Shown: positions 1 through 11,030 of the stretch, in pieces | Layout of the letters: each line of letters starts with the position of its first letter | How positions within the stretch are numbered: the stretch's first letter is position 1 | Program-made: the position numbers and the translations under genes | The notes under the pieces: generated by a model | What the model was told of the DNA's origin: nothing | What the model saw: only the letters and a program-made list of their open reading frames with translations | The model's database searches: none | Source: Telopea speciosissima | Lineage: Eukaryota; Streptophyta; Magnoliopsida; Proteales; Proteaceae | Assembly (NCBI RefSeq): GCF_018873765.1 | Contig: NC_057926.1 | Location: 51,327,043-51,391,042 of the forward strand | DNA: 64,000 nt | Direction of reading: 5' to 3'

Positions 1-1560
1 GGAATGACTACGTAATACTCAAACCTGGTCCAATACTAAAACCAATACTTGGACCATAAAACAGAAACCGCAAGGCCCAACTAGGCTTCCATTGTGGGCT
101 AAACTTGATGGCCTTGTTGCTGAAGTCCTCCTTCTCTTCCTTGGTGATGAGATCTGCATCAGCTTTCACCGTCTTGAAAAAACTCGACATCAAGTTTTAG
201 AAAGTTAAGGGTTCAGCTATGTGGTGAATGCCTTGTTTCAGTCCATAGCAGAACTCTGGTAGCTCTCGGAAGTTGGGAATGTGGTCCTCAAAGCGAGGAG
301 CCCTTGAGTGGAATGGCGAACTCTCTATGCTCAGCCTCTAGGTCAGATGTATATTTTAAAATTTTGTCCATAGAGTTTCCTCGAATTGTGTTTTCGATTT
401 CAAACTTCACTGTAGTGCCGAGCTCCTTGAGTTCTTCATCATTTTCATTCCCAATAATCTTAGTTGTTGGGACCAATGAGTTTCCTCACCATCATCAGTA
501 TCCAGTTGCTCTTCAACCTTCTCCTCAAGAGGGAGTCCATCATAAAACTCAGCCTTTGGGTAGGCTTCAACGGCAACCATAATAGCATTCTTTAGGCGTT
601 GAGGGAAAAACTTGGTGAAGTGACCATAGTTGTTGCAGTGATAACACTGTACGTCACCTCCGCTACTCGTGAGATTTTCCTTTATCTATGGTTGTGGGTG
701 TAGATCGTCCTAGTAGCTGGAATGCTTCTTTGGTCCTCTCCAGATTGTGAATTGACTCGTCCAACTGGAGTCCTTAAGAGATTTTCCTCTTGAAGTGCCT
801 TTTTGAAACAGTCTTGTGTGCTTGTAATTCCAATTTTATCACATCTCAGGTTTCAACCCTAACATGAATCCGTGAGACAAGCTGGTCATCCTCCTTATCA
901 TGCTTGTACGAGCAACAAGAGCATCAAACCGATCCACATATTTTTCCACTGAGAGTGAACCTTTTTGAAGAGTATACAACTTGTCATGCAGGCGCCATTA
1001 GAAAGTCTGAGGGACATACTTCTCTTTTAGTTCTTCACGCATCTCCTCCCATGTGGTAGGTGTTGTACCACATCGTTCCAACTTCCTCTTATTATTCTGC
1101 CACCACTCTCGTGCAGGTCTGATAAGCTTAGACCAAACTAACTTCAATTTCCTGGCTTCAGGTAAATTAAACCAGTCAATAATTATCCAAGCAACACAGC
1201 GAGTCATAGAATACCTGAGGATCGTGCCTGCCATTATATTCTTTTAACTCCATCTTCACCTTGTGAGTATCGCCAAAGCGTCTCTAAGGTGTGCCGTTAT
1301 CAAAGTAGGATCTCTGTTCGTCGAAAGTAGTTTGTGGTGGAGCGTTTCTAAATGCTGAACGATTCATCATCCATGTGTTATTGGCCATTGAATGGACTGG
1401 TTGTCCTTTTAAAGATGGTGTAGAATCAAATCAATCAATGAAATGTTCTACCATAGTAAACAGTCTAAGATTTGTTTCATCATATCGGGCAACTGTGTAT
1501 GAGGGTCCGGTGTTTAATGTGGAACATTGGAGCCACTTTTAGCCGTGGTTCTGATACCTA
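1..1560 (-). mobile_element. Internal (gag-only) region of an LTR retrotransposon
   Basis: Minus-strand remnant of a gag-only, probably non-autonomous LTR element. The frame at 1234-998 encodes a retrotransposon gag domain (RPAREWW, then EEMREELKEKYVPQTF). Near 655-600 the minus strand reads CYHCNNYGHFTKFFPQR, a CCHC zinc knuckle whose last Cys has become Phe. A primer-binding site (GGTATCAGAACC on the minus strand) lies near 1548-1560, just upstream of gag. No protease, integrase or reverse transcriptase is visible. The reading frame is interrupted several times, so the copy is dead. The last 190 bases at the left edge repeat at 2640-2790, beyond the LTR. I infer that another LTR begins just left of the window. 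Confidence 0.72.
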
Positions 1561-1561
1561 A

Positions 1562-2618
1562 AATAATGGATTCAAAGTAGCATCTTAGCAGGTTCAGAAT
1601 CCCACCCAATAGGCAGAATCTTAGGTGCTCGAACCAGTAGTAGGAGATCTATCAAAAACTTCCAAAATAGATCTCAGAACAGTCCCACACCACTATTGAA
1701 ACTAGGTCTCCCCTAGTACTCCAAACCCTCAAAAGTTGGATTCCAATCCAATGGTTGGATATAAAGATATGAACAGAAGAATCAAATTAAAAACTAGATT
1801 CCAGAATTAAAAACGAAGCTATAACTTCACAACCACACTACAGAACAGCTCAACAGAATAGACACTAAATAGAAGAATTTAGTAAGTAGTAACCACCATG
1901 AGTTCCCTATCCACAGGCCTTGATCAAGCCCCAACTTGGGTCAAAGGCAGGGTGAATACCATACCAGTTAGAACCCCAAAAATACCTGAGTTCCAAGGGC
2001 TAGAGGTTGAGATAACAGTGCTCTGACATTGCAGTCAATTAACAATAGAAACAGGGAACCACAGGTATGGTTTGAAGGCAGTAAACCTGCAGTAACTTCA
2101 GATAAATTAAGCTCACTTAATTCAATAATCTCAGAACAGCTACCAAAATAACTGAAACAGATATCTATTACACTCATTTATATTGTAGGATAAAGTGAAG
2201 GAAGAAGATAGAAGGAAAAAGATATGACTTAAACTTCCAATTCAAGCCTGGATCAGCATTTCACCTTGCAGAACTGCATCTCACAGCCATGGGAATCTGA
2301 ATCTCACAAATGTAACAGACCAAAGCCAAGGTTATTAACTTCATCAAATCATGGGGTAGTTCTCCTCCTTATTTATAGCTTTAGGAAAAGAACAATGTAG
2401 AAGCCTCCCTTGTGTGGCCAAGAAGATCCCTTACAACCTTGAACTCTTAGGAGAAGAGAAACTCTTCCAAAATAGAAACTAATAAGGCTTACTAAAAGTC
2501 CAGCCCCATAAAACAAACAATGAAAACCAAGGTAGAAACTTACTTTACAACTTAGAACAAGTAATAATTTTATTAACAAACATAGAAACTAACTACTACT
2601 AATAACACACACCCCCCC
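1562..2618 (-). repeat. LTR of the gag-only retroelement (minus orientation)
   Basis: On the minus strand the LTR starts with TGTGTGTTATTAG next to a purine tract (ATTGGGGGGG) near 2610-2625. It ends near 1562-1572, next to the primer-binding site. A TATA box (CTATAAATAAGG) lies at about 2366-2377 on the minus strand, as expected for the LTR promoter. Both ends are inferred from the purine tract and PBS, because no second LTR lies in the window for comparison. Confidence 0.6.
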
Positions 2619-2639
2619 AATGCAAGGACTACTGACTGG

Positions 2640-2790
2640 TTTTGTAATACTCAAACCTGGTCCAATACTTGGACGTCAAAACAGAAACCGCAAGGCCCAA
2701 CTAGGCTTCCTTCATGGACTAATCTTGATGGCCTGTAGCTGAAGTCCTTCTCTTCCATTGTGATGAAATCTACATCATGGGACCAATTCC
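2640..2790 (-). repeat. Copy of the element's internal 3' end upstream of its LTR
   Basis: This stretch closely matches positions 10-165, including the shared run ACAGAAACCGCAAGGCCCAA. In minus-strand order it precedes the polypurine tract and LTR, so it is the end of the internal region of a second, upstream copy sharing this LTR. This is the layout left by LTR-LTR recombination or tandem retroelement formation. Confidence 0.6.
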
Positions 2791-2910
2791 AGCCCAACTC
2801 GTCCAGGACTGAAAGTTTCACCAGGCTGAGGCCCCCCCTTTTTTTTTTAATTCCAGCCCAATTTGTCCAGGACCAAAAGTTCCACCAGGCTGAGGCCCCC
2901 CTTTTTTAGG
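2783..2910. repeat. Two direct repeats of about 62 bp with poly-C/T ends
   Basis: Two adjacent copies read AATTCCAGCCCAA, then TCCAGGAC, then CACCAGGCTGAGGCCCCCC followed by a T run, at about 2783-2848 and 2851-2908. They are near-identical tandem copies beside the retroelement. No coding potential is seen. Confidence 0.7.
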
Positions 2911-3908
2911 AGGCCCTACTACCTAGTAAGAGAAGAGTAAGGACAAACAATTATTCTCTTTTCTTGATCACTGCGGTGGCACACAAGTTTTTATACCGAG
3001 TTAATTTCCTATTTTCCTCTCAAGTGTAATGTGCAGGCCAAATTTATACTTCCCACATACACAATATGCCACTTGATTGTCCCCCAGCTATCAGTAGAAA
3101 CAGACGAGTTTATCCATCAATCCATCATTCCAAGAATCAGACAAATATGAAGAGAAGTAACGGTGTTATTAAATTGACTGAAACTTTGGAACAAAGAGTA
3201 CAGTTGGGTTAATTCACTCCAGGTTTGGTATGTGTTAATGCTGGCTCCTGTACCAGGAGATCCCAGAATTTTCAGATGGGAAGAAGCACAAAACCGTTGT
3301 TTTCTCATATCTTTCTGTCTGATTGCATGGTCATTTATGATGGATTTTTTTTTTCTCGGGGGGGGTGGGGGGTGGGGGGGTTGGGGGAACATGAAGAGAC
3401 TTGTTACTGCATGGTGACATGTATTAAGTAGGCTTCAGGTGGATTGTTGTACATTCTTCAGTATCTATAGCACACCCATAAGTTGCAACTTAGTGTAATG
3501 ACCTAAGATATATATACCTGGGTGTCAAGTTTGGATCCATCAGATTCAAATTGAATTCTTTCCAAAAATATTATTAGAGTTTGGAATATCAAAGCGAAAT
3601 GAAGGAGTACAGGGAAAATGTTCTTTTTCTTTCAAACAAGCTTTGGATCTTATGTTTACTTTGAAAATGTAGTTCGTGAGTTGATCATATGTTCAATAAA
3701 GAAACTTGTTTTATATATTTCTGACCCCATGTGACTCATGTCGTGGTTCACTATATTAGAGAGGCCACCACACCTGTTTTAGTTTCCGTAGAGATCAAGC
3801 TTGCATAAGATTTTGCTAACGACAGTTATGATTTTTTTTTAATTGTTTGGGGGGGGGGGGGGGGTGTTAGAAGTTATAATTGATCTGATGTTTGTGTTTT
3901 TGGTTCAG
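2911..3908. other. Non-coding, probably intronic, stretch before the SKIP14-like exon
   Basis: AT-rich DNA with two long G runs (about 3360-3380 and 3850-3863). The short open frames here come from the low-complexity G tracts and resemble no protein. The downstream exon starts at a clear 3' splice site with an open frame, so this stretch is best read as intron. I looked for the missing upstream exons of the F-box gene and found none. Confidence 0.5.
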
Positions 3909-4571
3909 CTCTATGTCCCAGCATGCACTAGCTTAACAGCAAATGGCATTGTGACAATAGTGAAGATGCTGACTGATTTGAAGCAGCTAAGGTTGCATGG
4001 TATTATCGGCATTACAAAACAACACATTGAAACTATCCTCAATTGTCTCATGGTGCAAAAAGAGGACCAGAAGCAGCCCATATCGTTTCTCTATCACAGA
4101 CGATTTTCTCCGCTCATCAATTTAGACACGGCTCCTCCAATAGATGTCGGTGTCTGTCCAAAGTGCAGTGATGTGAATCAGGTGTTCGACTGCCCAAGGG
4201 ACAGTTGCGAGTGGAAAAAGGTGCACCCACTGCTTGAATGTAGAGGATGTTCTCCTTGCGTCCCAAGGTGCGAGGAGTGTGGTGGATGTGTGGATTTGGG
4301 CGAGTTGGATGATACTGTATGCATGGATATCTTGTGTTCAGAATGCTGGCTACGGCTCCCTAAATGCAACCTGTGTAACAGACCCTATTGTAATCTGCAT
4401 GCTGATCATGGGATGTTCCTGCCTGGCAATACTGGATTTATATGTGCCCGTTGTCATATATCATCCACAAGAGATCTGGATAGGTGGTCATCAGGGTTTG
4501 AAGAATGTATGATTGCAGATCAGTATCCACCAATATTTTCTGATATGTATGGATACATATCGTATCTTTAA
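3909..4571 (+). CDS. Last exon of an F-box protein SKIP14-like gene (partial)
   Basis: Begins right after a 3' splice site (TTCAG at 3904-3908) and stays open for 220 codons to TAA at 4571. The first part resembles a leucine-rich repeat (LYVPACTSLTANGIVTIVKM, then LKQLRLHGI). The rest is a cysteine-rich region with paired cysteines: VCPKCSDV, FDCPRDSCEW, CRGCSPCVPRCEECGGC, LCSECW, CNLCNRPYC. This order matches plant F-box proteins of the SKIP14 type (Arabidopsis At3g26000), in which an N-terminal F-box binds the SKP1 subunit of SCF ubiquitin ligases. The F-box exon is not in the window. Either it lies left of position 1, across an intron holding the retroelement, or this is an orphan exon. 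The frame itself is undamaged. The family match is from memory of the motif pattern. Confidence 0.65.
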   Translation, partial: LYVPACTSLTANGIVTIVKMLTDLKQLRLHGIIGITKQHIETILNCLMVQKEDQKQPISFLYHRRFSPLINLDTAPPIDVGVCPKCSDVNQVFDCPRDSCEWKKVHPLLECRGCSPCVPRCEECGGCVDLGELDDTVCMDILCSECWLRLPKCNLCNRPYCNLHADHGMFLPGNTGFICARCHISSTRDLDRWSSGFEECMIADQYPPIFSDMYGYISYL

Positions 4572-5054
4572 GGTATTGATATGATGCTTATTAGTTATTA
4601 ATGTAAAAAATGTATCGCAATGTATCAGTCTATACGACCCGATACGATACGGCTCGCTATGGCTCAATAATAATTGATACAGTTCAATACTCGCACTATG
4701 AATACATTGCTTCATTTTTTTTAATTTTTTGTATTGCTCATGTTTGGTCTGTACAACATCATCTAGGTTGCACCTTTACCTGAGACCACTTCCAACTCTA
4801 AGTGTGAACCAATCTGCAATTCTATATGGTATTAGACCATTAGGACATGTAACAAACCTCATTATTTATACATAATCAATTGAATACAATTTTCTCGTTG
4901 TATTTTGTTCTCTTTTTTTATGCATGATTTATTTTACATGTTGTTTATTTATAGGGACTCAAGGAGTCATGTTTTTGGTCCTTGCTGTTTTACATGGTTA
5001 CGCCTTTAGTTTAGGCTTGAATTTTACCTTTGTTAGTTGTTATTACATTTTACA
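4572..5054. other. Intergenic stretch with GATACG-rich repeat
   Basis: Downstream of the F-box exon, 4600-4700 holds short GATACGATACGG-type repeats that also occur near 16680-16800 and 18560-18620. I see no gene. The remainder is AT-rich and featureless. Confidence 0.5.
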
Positions 5055-5600
5055 ACAACGACAACAAATTGAGTCTTATACCAACTCAATGGGGTCGGCT
5101 ATATGGATCCAAACAAAACAAAGTAAGGACAACTAAGGTCTAACCAAAAAAAGGGAATGAAGAGATGGGGAAAAAAATGGATGAAAAAAGAAATGGAAAA
5201 TGGAAAATGACAAATGAAAGATGAAAAATAAATAGAAAAATGAAAGACAAAAGGTTCTCTTTGAAGTTAATGTAAGAGGAAAGTTGCACAGCCTAGTAGG
5301 TCATAAGAATCTCAACTAAATGGGATCTGTTACATGGATCCATACCCTCCAAAGGGCTCCATCCAAGATCATACTTGGTACAAGACCTACACTATGCATG
5401 TCTTTCCTCACAACTTCTCCTATGGTCATTTTAGGCATACCCTTAGCTCTTTTAATTCATTTATTCGGAATAATATCATTTCTCCTTACTAGGGTGTCCC
5501 TAGACCTCCGTTGAATATGACCATCCCACCTTAAACGACTCTCTTGGAGCTTGTCATTGATCAGGGCAACCCTCAAGTCCGCTCTAATGTGTTCATTCCA
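5055..5600 (-). mobile_element. RTE-type LINE, 3' end of ORF2 and tail
   Basis: The minus strand from about 5600 reads RADLRVALINDKLQESRLRW, then DGHIQRRSRDTLVRRNDIIP and MPKMTIGEVVRKDMHSVGLV. This is the C-terminus typical of plant RTE-clade non-LTR retrotransposons (usually RLRWFGHVQRRP). The 3' terminus carries GGATCC plus CCGACCCCATTGAGTTGG followed by a TTG-rich tail at 5055-5108, the standard RTE end. An in-frame stop (after PNK) and further lesions show it is dead. A second similar end motif lies at 5305-5345. Confidence 0.75.
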
Positions 5601-6700
5601 TACTTTTATTAGTAGTTATTCCTTATTACATTTATTGATATATTCACTCAACAATCATCTAATCAAGTAGTCATTTATATATTTTAAAAATTAGCCAGAC
5701 TCGCCCAGTTTTATGTGACGTGGGTAAAAACCTAAGTCTTATTTGACTCGGACGAATCATTACCAAGTCATGTCATTTTTCACTCTGGCCGAGTCTACAT
5801 CTACATGACTCTTGAACATGTTTGTTAAAATTTTGACTCAACTCAGGTGACTCACCCGAGTTGAGTTACTTTATTGTGTTATTTGACGAAGAAGTAAGAT
5901 TACAAATAATTTGAAACCTTGAACGATGTCAATAAGAAAATCCCTTCATGTTTTATAACATTATCCTTGAGATTCAATGCTAATAACAGAATATTTCTCA
6001 TCTTTCGTTTTAATATGGTCTGTGTATAAGCATGCTACAGTGAGTTACATTGAGTTTGGGATTGCTTCTATCAGGAAAATGAGAGAGAGAGAGAGAGAGA
6101 GAGACGACAAGGCTGGTGGGACATGGTTTCATCTTCCTCTGTTATGGATTTCATTTGGTGTTCTAGGGACGAGGTAAGGATTTGCTTCTTTTGCTTTTCA
6201 CTGGAGAGTGGATGTTTGTTGGAATGAATGTTTCCCATGGTTGTTGATCTTACTGAAACTTTGTTAATTCCTTTCTGCTTTCAGTTATAGAGTTGGTATT
6301 TCTTCCAACAAAAAAACAATAACCTGGCAGGTTCCACTTCCTGTTACAGGGAATTCCCTTTCATGTTCAGCTTTACGCTGTAAGATGTTACCTCCATTAA
6401 CAGAGCTGAAAACCAAGGCAAAATTTATATGTAGCATAGCTAACAAACGTGGGAAAGAAGAAAATTTTTTATTTCTAACATTGGATGCCCCGCACCAACA
6501 GACCAGAGAAGTTGGCCAACGGCCAACTGATTCAAAGACCATCAACCACCAGATTTTCCTAAATCGACCATTAACCACCAGATTTTCCAGAAGTGCAGTT
6601 AAACCAATTGAACAATTTTTAATAAGACCTTTATGGAAATCAAAGTAAATACCTAACTTGAAAACTTAAAGAAATGGGCAAGACTTGGTTGCACCATGTT
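5601..6700. other. Intergenic region upstream of the GDSL gene
   Basis: AT-rich DNA with a (GA)n microsatellite at about 6083-6103. Short frames near 6285-6650 resemble no family I know. I see no gene, only probable promoter sequence for the lipase toward the right end. Confidence 0.4.
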
Positions 6701-6703
6701 TGC

Positions 6704-6710
6704 TATATAA
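6704..6710 (+). promoter_or_regulatory. TATA box of the GDSL lipase gene
   Basis: TATATAA lies about 40 bp before the ATG at 6752, within GCTATATAAATCC. The short distance implies a leader of only 10-15 nt if this box is used, so a start site further upstream is also possible. Confidence 0.5.
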
Positions 6711-6751
6711 ATCCATGTAACTACTATAAACCTGTCAGCCAAAAGTGAGCA

Positions 6752-8417
6752 ATGGCGATGCATGGAACATTAGCATTTGTGATCCTCACTGCCATTGTTT
6801 CCATGGCTTCTGCAGCTACACCAGTCACATTCGTCTTCGGCGATTCATTAACAGATGTTGGGAACAACAACTATCTCCCATATTCTCTTGCAAAATCGAA
6901 TTTCCCGTGGTATGGGGTTGATTATGAAGGAGGGAAGGCTACAGGAAGATACACAAATGGAAGAACAGTTGGTGACATTATATGTACTATGGGCTAACCT
7001 TCAAGTTTCAGAATTAGTTTTCAATTTGTTCCGTGTTTGTAGTTATGCTCACTATTATAGTATTTGAATTAACCCAGTCAAATTTTGCAGCTTCAAGACT
7101 TGGGATTCCATCACCACCACCGTATCTTTCCTTGTCTCAGAACGATGATGCAATTCTTACTGGAGTTAATTATGCATCTGGTGGAGCTGGCATTCTCAAT
7201 GACACAGGACTTTATTTTGTAATTACCAACTCCTTCATTATCAATCTCTGAATCTTGGCTTGAATCTTGGCTTGGACAAAGCAGCAATGCTTCTCTATTA
7301 GCTAGCAAACCTTCTTCATTCAGTGTTCAAAACTCTACTTTTCATCTTTCTCACACTTAGCCATTGTATGCCACAGATTCAAAGACTGTCTTTTGATGAT
7401 CAATTAGATTATTTCGAAAAGACCAAAGGCAGAATCAAGGCTAAAATTGGAGAGAAGGCAGCAGATAAGCTATTGAACAATGCCATCTACTTAATTGGTC
7501 TAGGTACGTCTTCCAAATGCAGAAAGTGTTTCACTTGCTCTCCTTTCAAAGCTCTTCCATTTGAGCCTCTCTAAAGGAGAAATTACATCTTTGTGTTTCA
7601 GGCAGCAATGACTATGTCAACAATTACTTGCAGCCCTTCTTGGCAGATGGTCAACAGTATACGCCAGATGAATTCTTAAACCTTTTAATCTCCACCTTAG
7701 ACAAACAACTCCAGGTAATTGTCTGCAACTTCATCTCAGCCACTGTTGCCGTTAATAACAAAGTCCTAAATTCATTTTTGATAGCATTGAGAAGTTGATT
7801 TTGTATGGATAATTTGAGATTCTCTTGATAATTTTATCACTCAATCATTGATGGGTTTGCTTTTAAAGAGGCTGCATCAACTGGGAGCACGGAAGATTGT
7901 CTTCAATGGGATTGGTCCTCTTGGCTGCATTCCTTCCCAGAGGGTGAAATCAAAGACAGGAGGATGCTTAAAGCGAGTCAATGAATGGGTTCAGCAATTC
8001 AACTCAAGAGTGCAGAAACAACTTCTCTTTCTCAATCATCGGCTCCCTTCTGCACAACTAAGCTTTGCAGATTCCTACCCTGCAGTATTAGATTTAATCA
8101 TGAACCCTACAGTCTATGGTAAAAATGTTGCTTTGAAAAGATTCAAGACTACAACTTGCTTTGTCTTATTGGTTGAATTAACTTGGGTTCTTGCAGGTTT
8201 CAAGATCTCCAACACCTCATGTTGCAATGTGGACACAAGCGTGGGAGGACTCTGTTTACCCAACTCAAGAATGTGCATCAATCGCAGAGATTATGTTTTC
8301 TGGGATGCTTTCCATCCAACAGATGCAGCAAACGCCATTCTTGCCGAACGCCTCTTCTCAATGATCTTCGCCCATTCTCATTCCCCTGCACCTGCACCGG
8401 CACATTCTCGACACTGA
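6752..8417 (+). CDS. GDSL esterase/lipase, six exons, apparently intact
   Basis: Joined exons 6752-6983, 7091-7218, 7377-7503, 7602-7714, 7869-8118 and 8197-8417 give 356 residues, normal for plant GDSL lipases. All introns are GT-AG with consistent phases. The protein starts with a hydrophobic signal peptide ([16 protein letters not shown]), then block [16 protein letters not shown] with the catalytic Ser. Block II is [11 protein letters not shown], block [13 protein letters not shown], and block [11 protein letters not shown] with the Asp and His of the triad. It resembles Arabidopsis At1g74460 and At5g37690, secreted ester hydrolases of unsettled substrate. Intron 5 is 78 nt with no stop, so an unspliced message would stay in frame. 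No lesion is seen. Family assignment is secure; substrate is unknown. Confidence 0.9.
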
Positions 8418-8588
8418 TAATCTCAGTTACTTGAGCAATATGGCCATCTACACGAGCTTAGAACCCAAATGTTCATCATCTTCAATATCATACCTTCTCG
8501 GCACTGATTAATCTTAGATACAGTAGTACTTTGGCTATGTACACAAGAGCTTAGAACCTAAATATTCATCTTAAATATCATATGCTTT
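8408..8588 (+). repeat. 88-bp tandem duplication across the GDSL stop codon and 3' UTR
   Basis: The segment starting CTCGACACTGAT at 8408 repeats, diverged, from about 8497 (CTCGGCACTGAT). Both copies share GAGCTTAGAACC and an ATTCATC/TTCATC stretch. The first copy includes the TGA stop of the lipase gene. Confidence 0.7.
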
Positions 8589-8639
8589 TAATGTTCAATC
8601 CATCTATAAATGAAAATCTTCGATTCCAAAAAGATCCCA

Positions 8640-9530
8640 GATCCCCAACCCAGTCACCATTAACAGAAAAATGACAACTGGGTTTTAATTAATCGAACAG
8701 GATTGAATAGAACCCAAACTTGTGTAAGGTTTGACAGAAAGAACAAATGGAAAATTAAGAGTGATTGCTCTCAGTCGAAGGGCCAAAGTTTTCCACATAA
8801 GAAACTTTACGAGGGAACCCTCTTGGAATTGCATCAGGAGCACTCCCCAACGCTAGGCAGAACTTTCTTCTTCTCTTTAAAAGTGAGAATCGCTAGTCGT
8901 TAAACCACGATAATCCCACCATTAAAGCAAAGAGTCATGAAGCAACACCTAGCATAAGAGAGAGCGTCAGATCCAAAAAACAAGAGGGACAAACCCCTCT
9001 GCTTCTCTTCAGTGTGGTTAAAGCAAACGATCATCATCGAGCAGCACAACCTCAATCTTCGATTAAATCCAATCGAATAAATATCTTATCAGTACCAATT
9101 CCAAAAGGGGAAACTAGAAAAACGAAGAGAAAAGGATCAGTAATTGGAAATAAATAGTGAAGAATATGGAAATTTTAAAAGAAAATGTGGAACCTACGAG
9201 AAAAAGTGAAATCCATGTAAGTGGGGCTTAGGACTTCACTGGTCCTAAAAGTACCTCTTTTCCTTTCGCATCTTTTCGTATTCCCTCTGGTTTTGATCGA
9301 CAGAGAAAATCATACTAAAGATGCTACTTTTCCATTGTGAAAGACTAAGATCGATTTTAACAAAAAAAAAACCAAAACAAAAATCACTTTAAATCTGCTA
9401 GTTTTACCAAGAACAAGAAGAGGACGACGAAGAATTAAAAAATTGATAAACCCTACAATCCGACGGACGATTTATAGGTCTCCACAAGAAATGAAGAAAT
9501 TAGGGTTTCCACGATGGTCTTGTCTTACGT
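8640..9530 (-). other. Unassigned region, possible minus-strand promoter and leader
   Basis: On the minus strand a TATA-like CTATAAATCG sits near 9468-9478, followed by GTAGGGTTTATC and pyrimidine-rich DNA resembling a plant 5' leader. No convincing reading frame follows. It could be a non-coding transcript, the leader of a deleted gene, or chance. Confidence 0.25.
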
Positions 9531-10200
9531 AATTGGCCTCCTTTTAAATCTAAATTACTTCTCGCGTCCCCTGCCCAACTGGCCGTTGATTTGGGACCTT
9601 TTCATTTTAGCAATCAGTCATGATTTAAGCTCATCGTGAGCGTAATAAAATGTAATATGTCCTTATCAAAAAATAAATAAATAAATAACATAATAAGTCT
9701 ATAGGGATTAAGTTCGATTTGATTTTCCTCCAGCCGTGGCCCGTGGCGGAAGCTGGGCCTGTGCAATGATCCAAACACCCCTTGTTTTTGTTGAACTGAG
9801 TTCTTCAGATTCTGTCATGGCTGATGGAGAGCCAGATCTGCACCTTTATTTTTTGTAAAGGTACTTCTTATATAAATATAAACAAGAAATTTAATATTCT
9901 TAGGGTTTCTCTTATGGAGAAAGGAGAAAGGCGCTACTTACCTCTTACCTCAGGACCCCTCTGGTTGCTTAGAGTAGTTAGAAAACTATTTTGAATGGTG
10001 TCTTAAATCATGTCTATTCAAAACTTGGATTGTGAAAAACCCCTCTATTGTCTCAAGTAGGTAGACCTATCTTAATTAAATTTGTACTCAAGTTTGTCTC
10101 TACTTATTAGATGTGATTAAATCAAGACTTTGGAATATCTTAAGTCTTCCCAAAAACCTAGGATGTCTAGGATTTTGAAGTTATAGTCATCATAAAAAAT
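9531..10200. other. Intergenic, no gene seen
   Basis: AT-rich, with a short (AAAT)n run near 9670-9688. Nothing else is recognised. Confidence 0.4.
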
Positions 10201-10331
10201 GCTTATTAGTCAAGTTGGCTTGGAGAAGGTTCATTAGCCCCCGTGATCTTTGGGTTCAAGTTGTTAAGAGTAGGTATTTCCCTCATTTGTCTATGTGGGA
10301 CTGTGTAGTCACTAAAAATAAAGGAGTAGTA

Positions 10332-10339
10332 TGTGTGAT
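10332..10339. repeat. Left 8-bp target-site duplication of the hAT MITE
   Basis: TGTGTGAT here is repeated exactly at 10856-10863, directly outside the terminal inverted repeats. Confidence 0.85.
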
Positions 10340-10855
10340 CATAGTTAACAAAAACGGGAACGGTAATAAAACGGAGTTTTATGATACGGATTTTAAATGA
10401 TAAAAAATTACAAATGGGCGGTCAAATAAAACAGTCAAAAAAACAAAGAGCGGTAAAAAATGAAAAACGGACTATACGGATTTTAAACGTTTATATTTCA
10501 AAAAAACGGAACCAAAAAAACGTCACTATTCTCATATAAATTGAGGAATTTTTATTTGAAATACATGCTTCTATTTTCGGTATCCATGCATTGACTTTGA
10601 GTTGAAGGTGATATCATGAAAAATGTAGCCATTCGAGTCATCTTTACGTCAATGAAAGAATCAAACCGATCAGAGTTCAGGAGAGAGACATATGGTCAGT
10701 TAAGTCCAAGGTCTTAAAAAAAGCCAAAAAAAAAGGAGAGCGTGTTTAAAACGAGAATACTTGCCGTTTGCCATTTTTTACCGTATATTTGGGAAACATA
10801 CGGCAAAATGTGTTTAAAACAGGAATCCGTTTTAAACGCGTTTTTGCTAACAGTG
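10340..10855. mobile_element. hAT-type MITE, 516 bp
   Basis: Begins CATAGTTAACAAAAACG and ends with the inverse of CACTGTTAGCAAAAACG, giving imperfect terminal inverted repeats that start CA and end TG. It is flanked by an exact 8-bp duplication TGTGTGAT. An 8-bp duplication with CA...TG ends is the hAT signature. No transposase is encoded. It sits inside a LINE remnant, and removing it with one duplication copy rejoins the LINE frame. Confidence 0.85.
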
Positions 10856-11030
10856 TGTGTGATATTAACCCCATTTTGAAGCAGAATGTCAAAGACTCAA
10901 AGTGTTGTTTGTAATTTCCTATTTCTAATTGGAATGATAGGTGGGTTTTACACTCAAAGTTTATAGAATTCCATCCCAATGTGTGTTGATGAATAAGTTC
11001 TATTTTGTTAATGAATTAATAACTAATATA

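Noticed and set aside
3225-3431. Glycine/tryptophan-rich frames
   Set aside because: Produced by a G homopolymer run, no homology.
9000-9060. GATGATGA and CTGA motifs resembling C and D boxes of a snoRNA (minus strand)
   Set aside because: The boxes are only about 20 nt apart, with no terminal stem or D' box, too short for a C/D snoRNA.
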